64,000 nt of DNA from Pigmentiphaga aceris (GTDB lineage: Bacteria; Pseudomonadota; Gammaproteobacteria; Burkholderiales; Burkholderiaceae_B): assembly GCF_008119665.1 (NCBI RefSeq), contig NZ_CP043046.1, forward strand, positions 4,712,001 through 4,776,000, written 5' to 3'. The notes under the pieces are model-generated. The model was given only the letters and a program-made list of their open reading frames with translations, ran no database searches and was not told where the DNA came from. The first letter of the stretch is position 1, and each line of letters starts with the position of its first letter. Shown here in pieces: positions 29,931-38,374 of the stretch. The position numbers were made by a program, and so were the translations under genes.

Positions 29931-30263
29931 CTAGCCCACGAGCCAGCGTGTGCCCCACAAGACCATCATGCCGACCACCATGGTCAGTGTGATGCTGCGG
30001 CTGATCAGAAACACCGGAATCGCCGACAGACCTGCCAGCAGGCGCAGGTCCAGTTGCGGCCCGTCAACCGTCCACGGTGCCATCTCGGGCACCACGATTG
30101 CCGCCAGCGCCGCCACCGGCGCGTACTTGAGCGCGCGTCGCACGGACGGCGACAAGGGGATGTGATCCCCGAACAGCAGGTAGCCGCAACGCGTGATGAA
30201 GGTATTCAAGGCCATTGCGGCAATCACCAGCACCGCGTACCAGAAATCAAGCTGCGCGCTCAT
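29931..30263 (-). CDS. azlD: AzlD family branched-chain amino acid exporter, small subunit
   Basis: 110-residue membrane protein with about four hydrophobic segments. Typical features are NTFITRCGYLLFG near the N-terminus and RRALKYAPVAALAAIVVPEM in the middle. It works with AzlC to export branched-chain amino acids or analogues. The ATG at 30263 overlaps the azlC stop by 4 bp; a longer open frame to 30551 lies inside azlC and is an artefact. Confidence 0.88.
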   Translation of the reverse strand: MSAQLDFWYAVLVIAAMALNTFITRCGYLLFGDHIPLSPSVRRALKYAPVAALAAIVVPEMAPWTVDGPQLDLRLLAGLSAIPVFLISRSITLTMVVGMMVLWGTRWLVG

Positions 30264-30988
30264 GGACGGCCCTCTTGCTGCTTCAGACGTTCGATGCGCA
30301 CATCGGCCCAATACCCCGCCACGATGCCGGCGATGACGGCCAGCAGCAGCCCCACCCGCAAGGGCAGCGGCTGCGTCAGCCAGGATACGAAAGACGCCAC
30401 CACCACCGCCAGCAAAGCCGGGCGGGCGGCACACATGGGCACCAGCATGGCGATCAGGGCCAGCACGGCAGCAAACTCCACCGACCAGCTTGACGGAATG
30501 GCACTGCCCAACAAAACGCCAACAACCGTGGACGTCTGCCACATCAGCCAACAGATGACCCCGCTACCCACGAAATACCACGTCTGCGAGCGCAAGGCCG
30601 GGCCGTTGAGGTGATTGTGATCGGCCATGAATTTGATGAAGCTTGCGTCAGTATTGACGAAGCCCAGGAAGATGCGCCGACCCGGCGAATAATGGCGGAA
30701 GAACGGATGCAGCACGGCACCGAAGATCACGAAGCGCAGATTGACGATGAAGACCGCGCCAAATATCAGCCAGATGGGTGCGCCTGCGGCAATCAATGGC
30801 AAGGCAGTCAACTGCGCCGACCCCGCGAACACCAGCATCGACATGGCCAGCGACAGCCACAACCCCAGCCCGACCTTGGCCATCGCAACCCCAGCCACCA
30901 CGCCCCAGGCACCCAGGGACACCAGCATGGGCGCAATGCCACGCACGCCTTGCCAGAACGCGGTGCGCCTGACTTCGTTGGGTGACAT
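30260..30988 (-). CDS. azlC: AzlC family branched-chain amino acid exporter, large subunit
   Basis: Inner-membrane permease of 242 residues if started at the ATG at 30988 (SPNEVRRTAFWQGVRGIAPM), which fits AzlC family length. A GTG at 31120 would add 44 residues without family similarity. Family signatures are MSMLVFAGSAQLTALPLI, FIVNLRFVIFGAVLHPF and GFVNTDASFIKFM. Paired with azlD by a 4 bp overlap. Regulation is unknown, since no Lrp or LysR gene is adjacent. Confidence 0.88.
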   Translation of the reverse strand: MSPNEVRRTAFWQGVRGIAPMLVSLGAWGVVAGVAMAKVGLGLWLSLAMSMLVFAGSAQLTALPLIAAGAPIWLIFGAVFIVNLRFVIFGAVLHPFFRHYSPGRRIFLGFVNTDASFIKFMADHNHLNGPALRSQTWYFVGSGVICWLMWQTSTVVGVLLGSAIPSSWSVEFAAVLALIAMLVPMCAARPALLAVVVASFVSWLTQPLPLRVGLLLAVIAGIVAGYWADVRIERLKQQEGRP

Positions 30989-31329
30989 CCCACAGGCCGC
31001 CACCGGGGCCACGGCAGATGTCGCAGACAAGTCCGGTGATGCGCTTGCGCACCTGTCCTCGGCCGACCGCACCGCTCCCTCCCCACTTGTCCCGCTCACG
31101 AGCCTAGTCTCCCTCGCCACGTCTGTTGTTCACCATACCGCCGTTGCGAGTGGCACCGCGCAGTTGGGTGCAGGATTGTACCGAGGCACGGCACCCGCCT
31201 TGTCGTATCCGCACAAACCCGAGCACGCGTCGGGCTGATCCAAGCCATCAAAACTTGTTATTGGACACGTCATTAAGCGCTCGGTAAGGTGACTTCACAA
31301 CACCTACAAGTACGTCCAGGAGATCACCC
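30989..31329. other. Intergenic region between divergent azlC and the iron-type ABC operon
   Basis: About 340 bp, or 209 bp if azlC starts at its upstream GTG. The segment holds AGGAG seven bases before the ABC binding-protein start at 31330, and a weak TTGGAC/TAAGGT pair near 31262-31292. No Fur-like 19 bp box was recognised. Confidence 0.4.
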
Positions 31330-32688
31330 ATGCTGCCCACCCTGCGCCACGCAGCGCTTGCCGCTGCACGTCGACATACTGTGCTTGCCGCTGCACTCGC
31401 CTCGCTTTGCGCGCCGGCCTTCGCCGGCACCGTCACGGTCATCACCTCCTTCCCCAAGGAACTGACCCAGGCCTACAAGACGGCTTTCGAGAAGAAGCAC
31501 CCCGACATCAAGCTGGAAATTCTCAACAAGAACACCGTCGCCGGCATCGCCTACGTGCGCGAAACCGCCATCGGCCAACGCCCTGAAGTGTTCTGGGCCA
31601 GCGCACCCGATGCGTTTGAGGTGCTGGGCCGCGACAAGCTGCTGGCAGCCGCCCCCGAGGTCGACAATCCGGCGATTCCGGCAAAGATCGGCAACTATCC
31701 GATCAACGATCCCAAGGGCTTCTACAAGGGTCAGGCGCTGGCGGGCTACGGCATCATGTACAACACCCGCTACCTGAAAGCCAACAAACTGACCGCGCCC
31801 AAGGAGTGGAAAGACCTGCTCGGGCACGAGTGGTTCGGCCACATCGGCACCACCTCGCCCTCGCGCTCGGGCACCATGCACCTGACGGTCGAAACCATTC
31901 TGCAAGGCGAAGGCTGGGATGCCGGCTGGAACACCTTGCTGCGCATGTCGGCCAACGCGGCATCTGTCACTGAGCGCTCGTTCGGCGTGCCTGACGGCGT
32001 CAACAACGGCCAGTTCGGGGCCGGGCCGGTGATCGACTTCTTCGGACTGGCAGGTCGTTATTCCGGCTTCCCGGTGGACTTCGTCTACCCCACCGTAACC
32101 TCGATTGTCCCGGCCAATATTGCCGTGATCGATGGCAGCAAGAACCCCAGCGAAGGAAAGAAATTCGTCGCCTTCACGCTCAGCGACGAAGGCCAGCAAC
32201 TGCTGCTCGACCCGAAGATCTCGCGTCTGCCGGTGCTGCCTTACGCCAAGCTCGCGGGCAAGGTGCCACAGGGCTACCCCGACCCGGAAGCGATCGCCAA
32301 ACGCAGCAAGGTTCAGTTCGACCCGAATCTGTCGGAAGCACGTTATTACGTGGTGCAGTCGATGTTCGACCAGACCATCACCTTCCGCCTGAAGGAACTG
32401 CAAGGCGCAGCACGCGCCATCTTCGAGGCCGAAAAGAAGCTGGCCGGCAAGGCATCGCCGCAAGCCGCCGAGCTGTTGAAAGAAGCCCGTGGCCTGGCAT
32501 TCACGCCCTTGGTTGGCAGTGATCTGGCCAAAGACCCGCGCTTCCTGGAACTGTTTGCCAAATCCAAGAAGGACGCTGCGGTGAACAAGGAAATCACCGG
32601 ACTGGAAGGCAGCTGGAACACCAAGGCCAAGGCCAACTACGAGCGTGCGGTCACCCTCGCGCAGCAGGCGGCAGCCTTGGCACGCTGA
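31330..32688 (+). CDS. Fe3+-type ABC transporter substrate-binding protein
   Basis: Periplasmic binding protein of 452 residues with a signal peptide ending around AFAGT (residue 33). The first 350 residues resemble the FbpA/AfuA/PhnS group (TVTVITSFPKELTQAYKTAF, YGIMYNTRYLKANKL, PVDFVYPTVTSIVPANIAVI). About 100 extra lysine/alanine-rich residues follow, beyond the usual family length of about 340. AGGAG precedes the ATG. It heads an operon with a duplicated permease and an ATPase. Iron is the commonest substrate of this architecture; phosphonate or another anion is possible. Confidence 0.82.
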   Translation: MLPTLRHAALAAARRHTVLAAALASLCAPAFAGTVTVITSFPKELTQAYKTAFEKKHPDIKLEILNKNTVAGIAYVRETAIGQRPEVFWASAPDAFEVLGRDKLLAAAPEVDNPAIPAKIGNYPINDPKGFYKGQALAGYGIMYNTRYLKANKLTAPKEWKDLLGHEWFGHIGTTSPSRSGTMHLTVETILQGEGWDAGWNTLLRMSANAASVTERSFGVPDGVNNGQFGAGPVIDFFGLAGRYSGFPVDFVYPTVTSIVPANIAVIDGSKNPSEGKKFVAFTLSDEGQQLLLDPKISRLPVLPYAKLAGKVPQGYPDPEAIAKRSKVQFDPNLSEARYYVVQSMFDQTITFRLKELQGAARAIFEAEKKLAGKASPQAAELLKEARGLAFTPLVGSDLAKDPRFLELFAKSKKDAAVNKEITGLEGSWNTKAKANYERAVTLAQQAAALAR

Positions 32689-32704
32689 ACCTCAGCGACC
32701 GTTA

Positions 32705-32748
32705 GGCAGTTGCACGTTCGGGCGTTGAGTCCGAGCGGGGCAACTGCC
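32705..32748 (+). other. Intercistronic stem-loop after the binding-protein gene
   Basis: A long hairpin begins 17 bp after the binding-protein stop. GGCAGTTGC pairs with GCAACTGCC, and inside it CGTTCGG pairs with CCGAGCG with one G-U. That gives about 16 bp with small bulges and a 9-base loop. No T tract follows, so it is more likely an mRNA-stabilising or partial-attenuation element. Such elements are common after highly expressed binding-protein genes. Confidence 0.6.
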
Positions 32749-32932
32749 GCGGCGATGGCCTCTGATTTACCGGTCTACCCGCGCGGCATCTGACAGAGAT
32801 ACCCGACGGTCCCCAACTGATGCCTGGTTCCTGACTTTTTGTCCGGCACCCGGCGTCAGTCTCTGATCGCCCTGCGTTTGCCGACAAGCCAGATTCCTCG
32901 CCACCTTTTTTCTTTTGCAGCGAGCGCGCCGC

Positions 32933-34633
32933 ATGATGTCCCGTTTCCCTCTGGGCCCCAGTTTGGCAGCACTGCTGGTGCTGGCCTTCCTCGGTCTCTT
33001 CCTGATATTCCCGGTCGGCACCGTATTCCACAGTGCCTTCGTCAATAGCGACGGCAGCTTCACGCTGGGCCACTTCTCGGCCTTCTTCGACCAGCCACTG
33101 ATGAAGGAATCCTTCATCAACAGCTTGTACGTCGCGGTCATGTCATCGGTGTTTGCGGCGATCATCGCGGTGCCGCTGGCCTACTTCACGGTGCGCTTCG
33201 AGTTTCGCGGTGCGCTGCTGATCCAGACGCTGGGCGTGCTGCCGCTGATCATGCCGCCCTTCGTAGGCGCGGTTGCCCTGCAGCTGATCTTTGGTCGCTC
33301 AGGCAGCGTGAATCTGCTGCTCGACGAATGGTTCGGCGTGTCGATCCCGATCATGGATGGCCTGAACGGCGTGATCTTTGTCGAGTCGCTGCACTACTTC
33401 CCGTTCATCCTGATGAACCTGACGGTGGCGCTGCGCAACATCGACGGAGCCATGGAAGAAGCCGCGATGAATCTCGGCACACGTGGCTGGCGTTTGTTTT
33501 CGCGTGTGATCTTCCCCCTGGCACTGCCCGGCTTCGTGGCCGGTACCTCGCTGGTGTTCGTGAAGGTCTTCGACGATCTGGGTACACCGCTGGTGCTGGG
33601 CACCACCAACATGTTGGCACCCCAGGCCTATCTGCGCATCACGCAGGTGGGGCTGGAAGACCCGATGGGCTATGTGATCAGCGTGATCATGATCGCGTTC
33701 TCGATTCTGGCGCTGTACATGTCGGCGCGCATGTTGAAGAACCGGGATTACTCGACCACACAAAAAGGTGGCACCGCCATTCAGCGCCGACGCCTGCGGC
33801 CTGTCGAGAGCATGCTTGCCTATGGCTGGATAGTGCTGGTGCTGCTGCTGACCCTGTCACCGCACATTGGTGTGCTGCTGCTGTCGTTTGCCAAGGTGTG
33901 GAGTTTTGCACCGCTGCCCGACGCCTACACGCTGGCCCACTACGAGACCGTGTTCGCAGATTCCAGCAACATGATCGGCAACACCTTGCTGTACTGCGGC
34001 CTGGCAGCAGGTATTGACGTGGTGCTGGGCACCGCCATCGCCTACCTGATCCTGCGCACCCGCCTGCCGGCCCGCCAATGGCTGGACTGGGCAGCATCGG
34101 CTGCACTGGCGATCCCGGGCATCGTGCTGGCCATCGGTTTCCTGCGCACCTTCAAGGGCGTGGAGATTCCGTTCACAGACACGCTGGTCACCTCGTCGTG
34201 GATCATCATCGTGATTGCCTATGCGGTGCGCCGCCTGCCCTATGCCCTGCGGGCCTGCATGGCTGCCTTGCAGCAGTTGAACGTATCGCTGGAAGAAGCC
34301 GCTGAAAGCCTGGGCGCAGGAAAGCTCAGCACCATCCGGCGCATCGTCATCCCGCTGATGGCGGGCGGCATTCTGGCGGGCTTTGTCACCAGCTTCATTA
34401 CCGCAGCGGTGGAACTGTCGGCCACCATCATGCTGGTGTCGCGCGAAAGCCAGGCACCCATGAGCTACGGCATCTATCTATATATGCAAAGCGTGGCTGG
34501 GCGTGGCCCGGGCGCGGCACTCGGCGTGCTTGCCGTGATCGCTGTTGCCGCCGGCACCTATGCCTCTCATTTGCTGGTCGAACGTACTGCGGCGCGGCTG
34601 CGCGCCACCCGCGCACAGGAACATGAATCGTGA
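32933..34633 (+). CDS. Fe3+-type ABC transporter permease, duplicated
   Basis: Inner-membrane permease of 566 residues made of two fused BPD_transp_1 halves, as in FbpB/AfuB. The first docking loop is MEEAAMNLGTRGWRLFSRVI, and the second is LEEAAESLGAGKLSTIRRIV. About 12 hydrophobic segments are seen. The two consecutive ATG codons at 32933 and 32936 are the likely starts; an upstream CTG-like extension to 32915 is not convincing. It is separated from the binding-protein gene by a 244 bp gap with a strong stem-loop, and overlaps the ATPase gene (GTGA) by 4 bp. Confidence 0.9.
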   Translation: MMSRFPLGPSLAALLVLAFLGLFLIFPVGTVFHSAFVNSDGSFTLGHFSAFFDQPLMKESFINSLYVAVMSSVFAAIIAVPLAYFTVRFEFRGALLIQTLGVLPLIMPPFVGAVALQLIFGRSGSVNLLLDEWFGVSIPIMDGLNGVIFVESLHYFPFILMNLTVALRNIDGAMEEAAMNLGTRGWRLFSRVIFPLALPGFVAGTSLVFVKVFDDLGTPLVLGTTNMLAPQAYLRITQVGLEDPMGYVISVIMIAFSILALYMSARMLKNRDYSTTQKGGTAIQRRRLRPVESMLAYGWIVLVLLLTLSPHIGVLLLSFAKVWSFAPLPDAYTLAHYETVFADSSNMIGNTLLYCGLAAGIDVVLGTAIAYLILRTRLPARQWLDWAASAALAIPGIVLAIGFLRTFKGVEIPFTDTLVTSSWIIIVIAYAVRRLPYALRACMAALQQLNVSLEEAAESLGAGKLSTIRRIVIPLMAGGILAGFVTSFITAAVELSATIMLVSRESQAPMSYGIYLYMQSVAGRGPGAALGVLAVIAVAAGTYASHLLVERTAARLRATRAQEHES

Positions 34634-35730
34634 AGCAACCCAACATCAAGAAAGTCGGCGTCGAGTGCCGCAACATCCGTCTGTCTTACGGCAACACCGA
34701 GGTGTTGAAGGACATCAATATCTCGATTGCGCCGGGTGAGTTCTTTGCGTTGCTGGGCCCGTCGGGGTCCGGCAAATCCACCCTGCTGCGACTGATCGCA
34801 GGCTTCAACCAGCACCAGCATGGCCAATTGCTGGTCGATGGCCGCGACATCAGCGGCGTGCCGCCCTGGGATCGCAACATCGGCATGGTGTTCCAGAACT
34901 ACGCGCTGTGGCCCCACATGACGGTCTGGGACAACGTGGCCTTCGGTCTGGTCGAACGCAAGGTGCCCAAGGCCGAGCTGCGCGAACGTGTACAGGCGGC
35001 ACTTGAGCTGGTCGGTCTGGCCGACTATGCCAAGCGTCGTCCGAACCACCTGTCGGGGGGGCAGCAACAACGCGTGGCACTGGCGCGCACCATCGTGATC
35101 GAGCCGCAGGTATTGCTGCTGGATGAGCCGCTGTCCAATCTGGACAAGAAGCTGCGGGTGCAGATGCGGCGTGAACTGCTGGCGCTGCAACGCAGACTGG
35201 GCATCACCACCATCTTCGTCACCCATGACCAGGAAGAAGCCATGACCACCGCCGACCGCATGGCGGTGTTGAATCACGGCGTGGTGCAGCAGCTCGGCAG
35301 CCCGGCCAACCTGTTCGATTTCCCCAGCAACCGTTTTGTGGCGGACTTCGTGGGCACCATGAACGTGCTGGAAGGCAATGTCCGCGAACGCAACGGCGGC
35401 GACATCGTGCTGGGGGTGGACGGCGTGGGCGATCTGCGCCTGCCGGTCGATAACGAGACCTTGCCCACCGGCAGATGCGCTGCCAGTTTCCGGCCCCATA
35501 CCGTGGTGGTCGAAGCGGCAGGTGCAGTCGGGGATGCGCGTTACACCTGGCTGCCGGGCGAAATACTGGCCAGCGAATTCCTGGGCGAATTCACGCGTTA
35601 TCAGATCCGCATCGGCACGCAGCAACTGACCGCCGATCAGACACACTACGCGGGATTGTCGAAATTCCCGCCCGGTGCATCGGTGGCGGTGGGTATCGAT
35701 CCCTCGCAGGTGAGGCTGCTGGCGGCATGA
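34630..35730 (+). CDS. Fe3+/spermidine-type ABC transporter ATPase
   Basis: 366 residues with a GTG start overlapping the permease stop. Walker A is GPSGSGKSTLLR, signature LSGGQQQRVALART, Walker B VLLLDEPLSNLDKKL. A C-terminal TOBE-like region (residues about 245-366) contains ASFRPHTVVVEA. The domain layout matches FbpC/PotA-group importers and completes the system with the binding protein and double permease. Energy for uptake comes from ATP at the inner face of the membrane. Confidence 0.92.
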   Translation: MKQPNIKKVGVECRNIRLSYGNTEVLKDINISIAPGEFFALLGPSGSGKSTLLRLIAGFNQHQHGQLLVDGRDISGVPPWDRNIGMVFQNYALWPHMTVWDNVAFGLVERKVPKAELRERVQAALELVGLADYAKRRPNHLSGGQQQRVALARTIVIEPQVLLLDEPLSNLDKKLRVQMRRELLALQRRLGITTIFVTHDQEEAMTTADRMAVLNHGVVQQLGSPANLFDFPSNRFVADFVGTMNVLEGNVRERNGGDIVLGVDGVGDLRLPVDNETLPTGRCAASFRPHTVVVEAAGAVGDARYTWLPGEILASEFLGEFTRYQIRIGTQQLTADQTHYAGLSKFPPGASVAVGIDPSQVRLLAA

Positions 35731-35815
35731 GCGGCACACGCGCGCGGTCCACCCCGTGGCCGCGCCCGGCCGGCAGGGCTTTCGCAGCCTGCTCGTCCGT
35801 GGGACAGTGCTGCTG

Positions 35816-36700
35816 ATGGAGCTTTATCAGATTCGCGCTTTTGTGATGGTTGCCCGCCTGGGCAACCTGACGCGCGCTGCCGAAGCGCTGTCGGTCACTC
35901 AGCCCGCCGTCACGGCCCAGATCAAATCACTGGAACAGTTGCTGGGCGTGGCCTTGTTCGAACGTCAGGGCGGGCGGCTGGTGCTGGCCAAGGCCGGCGA
36001 AATCCTGCTGCCCAGCGCCGATGCCTTGTTGGCGGCCGGTGCAGAACTGCGCGCCCAGGCCCTGAAGCTGCAGGGCGAGATCTGCGGTCACCTGGACTTC
36101 GGCATTCCCAGCGAGCACCCCGATTTCCTTCGGGTGGGCGAATTGGTGGCTGCGATGGCACGCACGCTACCTCGTGTCGATCTGCACACCCGCACCCTGC
36201 CCGCTGTCGCACTGGCCGAACAAGTGCGTACCGGGCAATTGGCGGCCGCGCTGACGATCAGCGCCAATCCGCCCCTGGACGTGCAGTGGATCGACCTGCG
36301 CAGCGTGCGTTTCCGGGTTGCCATCCCCAATGCGCTGGCTGCGTCGGCGGCCGGTGCCGGTTGGCGCGAGCTGGCCACCCTGCCCTGGATCGACACCACC
36401 GACAGTGCACACCCCCATGTCTTGCTGCGCGATTTGTTCGAACGCCACGGTCTGAGCCCGCAGGTAATCGTTCGCAGCGACGACGTGGCGGCGCTCGATG
36501 CGCTGGTCCGGGCAGGCGTCGGTTGCGCCTTGCTGCGTGAAGAAGTGGCGCTGCGCGGTGCGGAACGGGGCGATTTCCTGGTCTGGGGCCACGCCCGGAC
36601 GGATGCCCGGCTGGGTCTGATTACCGCGTCGGAACGGGCTGGCGACCCGATGGTGGTGGGTCTGAGTTCCGTATTACGCACAGTCTGGGGACTGGCCTAG
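35816..36700 (+). CDS. LysR family transcriptional regulator
   Basis: 294 residues from the ATG at 35816 (ELYQIRAFVMVARLGNLTRA). The N-terminal helix-turn-helix is AAEALSVTQPAVTAQIKSLE, followed by the LysR substrate-binding domain. The open frame continues upstream to 35756, but those residues lie before the conserved start. It is on the same strand 85 bp after the ABC ATPase and could regulate that operon, which is inference. The effector is unknown. Confidence 0.9.
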   Translation: MELYQIRAFVMVARLGNLTRAAEALSVTQPAVTAQIKSLEQLLGVALFERQGGRLVLAKAGEILLPSADALLAAGAELRAQALKLQGEICGHLDFGIPSEHPDFLRVGELVAAMARTLPRVDLHTRTLPAVALAEQVRTGQLAAALTISANPPLDVQWIDLRSVRFRVAIPNALAASAAGAGWRELATLPWIDTTDSAHPHVLLRDLFERHGLSPQVIVRSDDVAALDALVRAGVGCALLREEVALRGAERGDFLVWGHARTDARLGLITASERAGDPMVVGLSSVLRTVWGLA

Positions 36701-36765
36701 GCGCGAACCGGCAATGGATTGCTACAATCATGGGCTAATCGGCGTAGATCCCAAGGAGTCCTGCC

Positions 36766-36963
36766 ATGAGCAGCGCTGTCGAACAAGGCCCGGTCGTTGA
36801 AGTAGACGGCCACGATCTGCCAGTCTCGTGCCCGGGGCCGCAAACCCCGTTGTGGAGCCTTCACCCCAAGGTTTTCCTCGACATGAGCACCGGCCAGGCA
36901 AAGTGCCCGTACTGTGGAACCGACTACCGGCTCAAACCCGGTAGCAAAGTCCACGCGCATTGA
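36766..36963 (+). CDS. zf-CHCC zinc-finger protein
   Basis: 65-residue protein with a His and paired cysteines near the C-terminus (WSLHPKVFLDM, then AKCPYCGTDYRL). The family is related to the NDUFS6 zinc-binding subunit of complex I, and is a common small conserved protein in Betaproteobacteria. AAGGAGT lies 8 bases before the ATG. It stands alone, with a hairpin pair downstream that likely ends its transcript. Confidence 0.88.
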   Translation: MSSAVEQGPVVEVDGHDLPVSCPGPQTPLWSLHPKVFLDMSTGQAKCPYCGTDYRLKPGSKVHAH

Positions 36964-36991
36964 TCGGGCGGCCCGGCCGCTCGTTTCGATG

Positions 36992-37053
36992 GACAGGGGG
37001 ACCTGGTCACCCTGTCTGGTTCTCACCACCCCGGCTTGCCGGGGTTTTGGTTT
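36992..37053 (+). terminator. Two hairpins between the zinc-finger gene and purU
   Basis: The first element, 36992-37016, is a near-perfect palindrome: GACAGGG pairs with CCCTGTC, and GACC pairs with GGTC inside. The second, 37030-37046, pairs CCCCGG with CCGGGG around CTTG and is followed by TTTTGGTTTT. The second resembles an intrinsic terminator for the zinc-finger gene. It ends only about ten bases before the likely purU start, so it could also act as a purU leader attenuator. Confidence 0.6.
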
Positions 37054-37062
37054 TATATCGAC

Positions 37063-37917
37063 GTGCACCATAACGACTACATCCTGACCCTGTCCTGCCC
37101 GGACACCACCGGCATCGTGTTCAACGTGTCCGGCTTCCTGTTCGAGCGCGGCTGCAACATCCTCGACTCGCAGCAATTCGGCGACGACGATACGGGCCTG
37201 TTTTTCCTGCGCATTCACTTCGACCTGCCGGCAGGCACGTCCGAAGCCGACATCAGCGCCCAATTCACGCCGCTGGCCGAGAAGTTCTCGATGCAATGGC
37301 AGATCCGCGATGCCCGCAAAAAGGCGCGCGTCCTGCTGATGGTCAGCAGCCACGGTCACTGCCTGAACGACCTGCTGTTCCGCGCCAAGTCAGGCCAGTT
37401 GCCGATCGAAATCCCGGCGGTGGTGTCCAACCACCCTGACTTCGCGCTGCTGACGGCGTCCTACGGCATTCCGTTCTATCACCTGCCGGTCACCGCAGGC
37501 GACAAGGCCCAACAGGAACGCCAGGTGTTGCAGATCGTCGAACGCGAACGCGTCGACCTGGTGGTGCTCGCCCGCTACATGCAGATTCTGTCGGGCGACA
37601 TGTGCAAGGCCTTGTCGGGCCGCGCGATCAACATCCACCACAGCTTCCTGCCCAGCTTCAAGGGCGCGCGTCCGTACTACCAGGCGCACGAACGTGGCGT
37701 GAAACTGATCGGTGCCACGGCGCACTACGTGACCGCCGACCTGGACGAAGGTCCGATCATCGAACAGGACATCGCGCGGGTCGACCACGCCATGTCGCCC
37801 GAGATGATCACGCAGGTTGGTCGCGACGTGGAATCGCAAGTGCTTGCCCGTGCAGTTCGCTGGCACGTCGAGCACCGCATTCTGTTGAACTCCCACAAAA
37901 CCATTGTCTTCCGCTGA
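37063..37917 (+). CDS. purU: Formyltetrahydrofolate deformylase
   Basis: Hydrolyses 10-formyltetrahydrofolate to formate and THF, balancing the one-carbon pool. With the GTG start at 37063 the protein has 284 residues, the family length (HHNDYILTLSCPDTTGIVF). The frame extends to a TTG at 37036, but that lies in the terminator-like hairpin. The N-terminal ACT domain spans about residues 5-80. The formyltransferase domain holds NIHHSFLPSFKGARPYYQAH and DLDEGPIIEQD with the catalytic Asn, His and Asp. No good ribosome site is visible. Confidence 0.93.
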   Translation: MHHNDYILTLSCPDTTGIVFNVSGFLFERGCNILDSQQFGDDDTGLFFLRIHFDLPAGTSEADISAQFTPLAEKFSMQWQIRDARKKARVLLMVSSHGHCLNDLLFRAKSGQLPIEIPAVVSNHPDFALLTASYGIPFYHLPVTAGDKAQQERQVLQIVERERVDLVVLARYMQILSGDMCKALSGRAINIHHSFLPSFKGARPYYQAHERGVKLIGATAHYVTADLDEGPIIEQDIARVDHAMSPEMITQVGRDVESQVLARAVRWHVEHRILLNSHKTIVFR

Positions 37918-37921
37918 TCCC

Positions 37922-38365
37922 ATGCCCAAGCCCGCTCCCAGCGCCAACTACGCCACGCCCGATGAGGCGGAACACGCCTTCTACGAGGCTTTGGAACATG
38001 CCGACCTGGCGCTGCTGATGAGCGTGTGGGCGGAAGATGAAGAAATCGCGTGCATCCACCCGGGCGGCAGCCGCCTGGTGGGTCACGACGCCGTCAAGCA
38101 GGCCTGGGCCGAGATTCTCGGCAACGGCCCGGTGTCGATCCGCCCCACCCGCCGCCATGCGCTGCAAAGCCTGATGGGCGCGGTACACACCCTGGTCGAA
38201 CAAGTGGTGGTGGAAACACGCGAAGGAACCCAAGTGGTGAACTGCTACACCACCAACGTGTTCCACAAGGGCGCGACTGGCTGGCACATGGTGTTGCATC
38301 ACGCATCACAGGCACCCGACGACATCGATGCCGACGAGCACGACGTCCCGGACATGCTGCATTGA
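37922..38365 (+). CDS. NTF2/SnoaL-like fold protein
   Basis: 147 residues from the ATG at 37922, four bases after the purU stop. The pattern DEAEHAFYEALEHADLALLM, then VWAEDEEIACIHPGGSRLVG, is typical of SnoaL-like (DUF4440-type) proteins of the NTF2 cone fold. These bind small hydrophobic ligands or act as steroid isomerase-like enzymes. The His-rich segment GWHMVLHHASQAP lies near the C-terminus. No specific reaction can be assigned. The tight spacing suggests co-transcription with purU and the following hydrolase. Confidence 0.82.
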   Translation: MPKPAPSANYATPDEAEHAFYEALEHADLALLMSVWAEDEEIACIHPGGSRLVGHDAVKQAWAEILGNGPVSIRPTRRHALQSLMGAVHTLVEQVVVETREGTQVVNCYTTNVFHKGATGWHMVLHHASQAPDDIDADEHDVPDMLH

Positions 38366-38374
38366 TGCCGGGTC

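Noticed and set aside
32881..32932. Pyrimidine-rich stretch before the permease as a terminator
   Set aside because: It has T runs but no stem directly before them.
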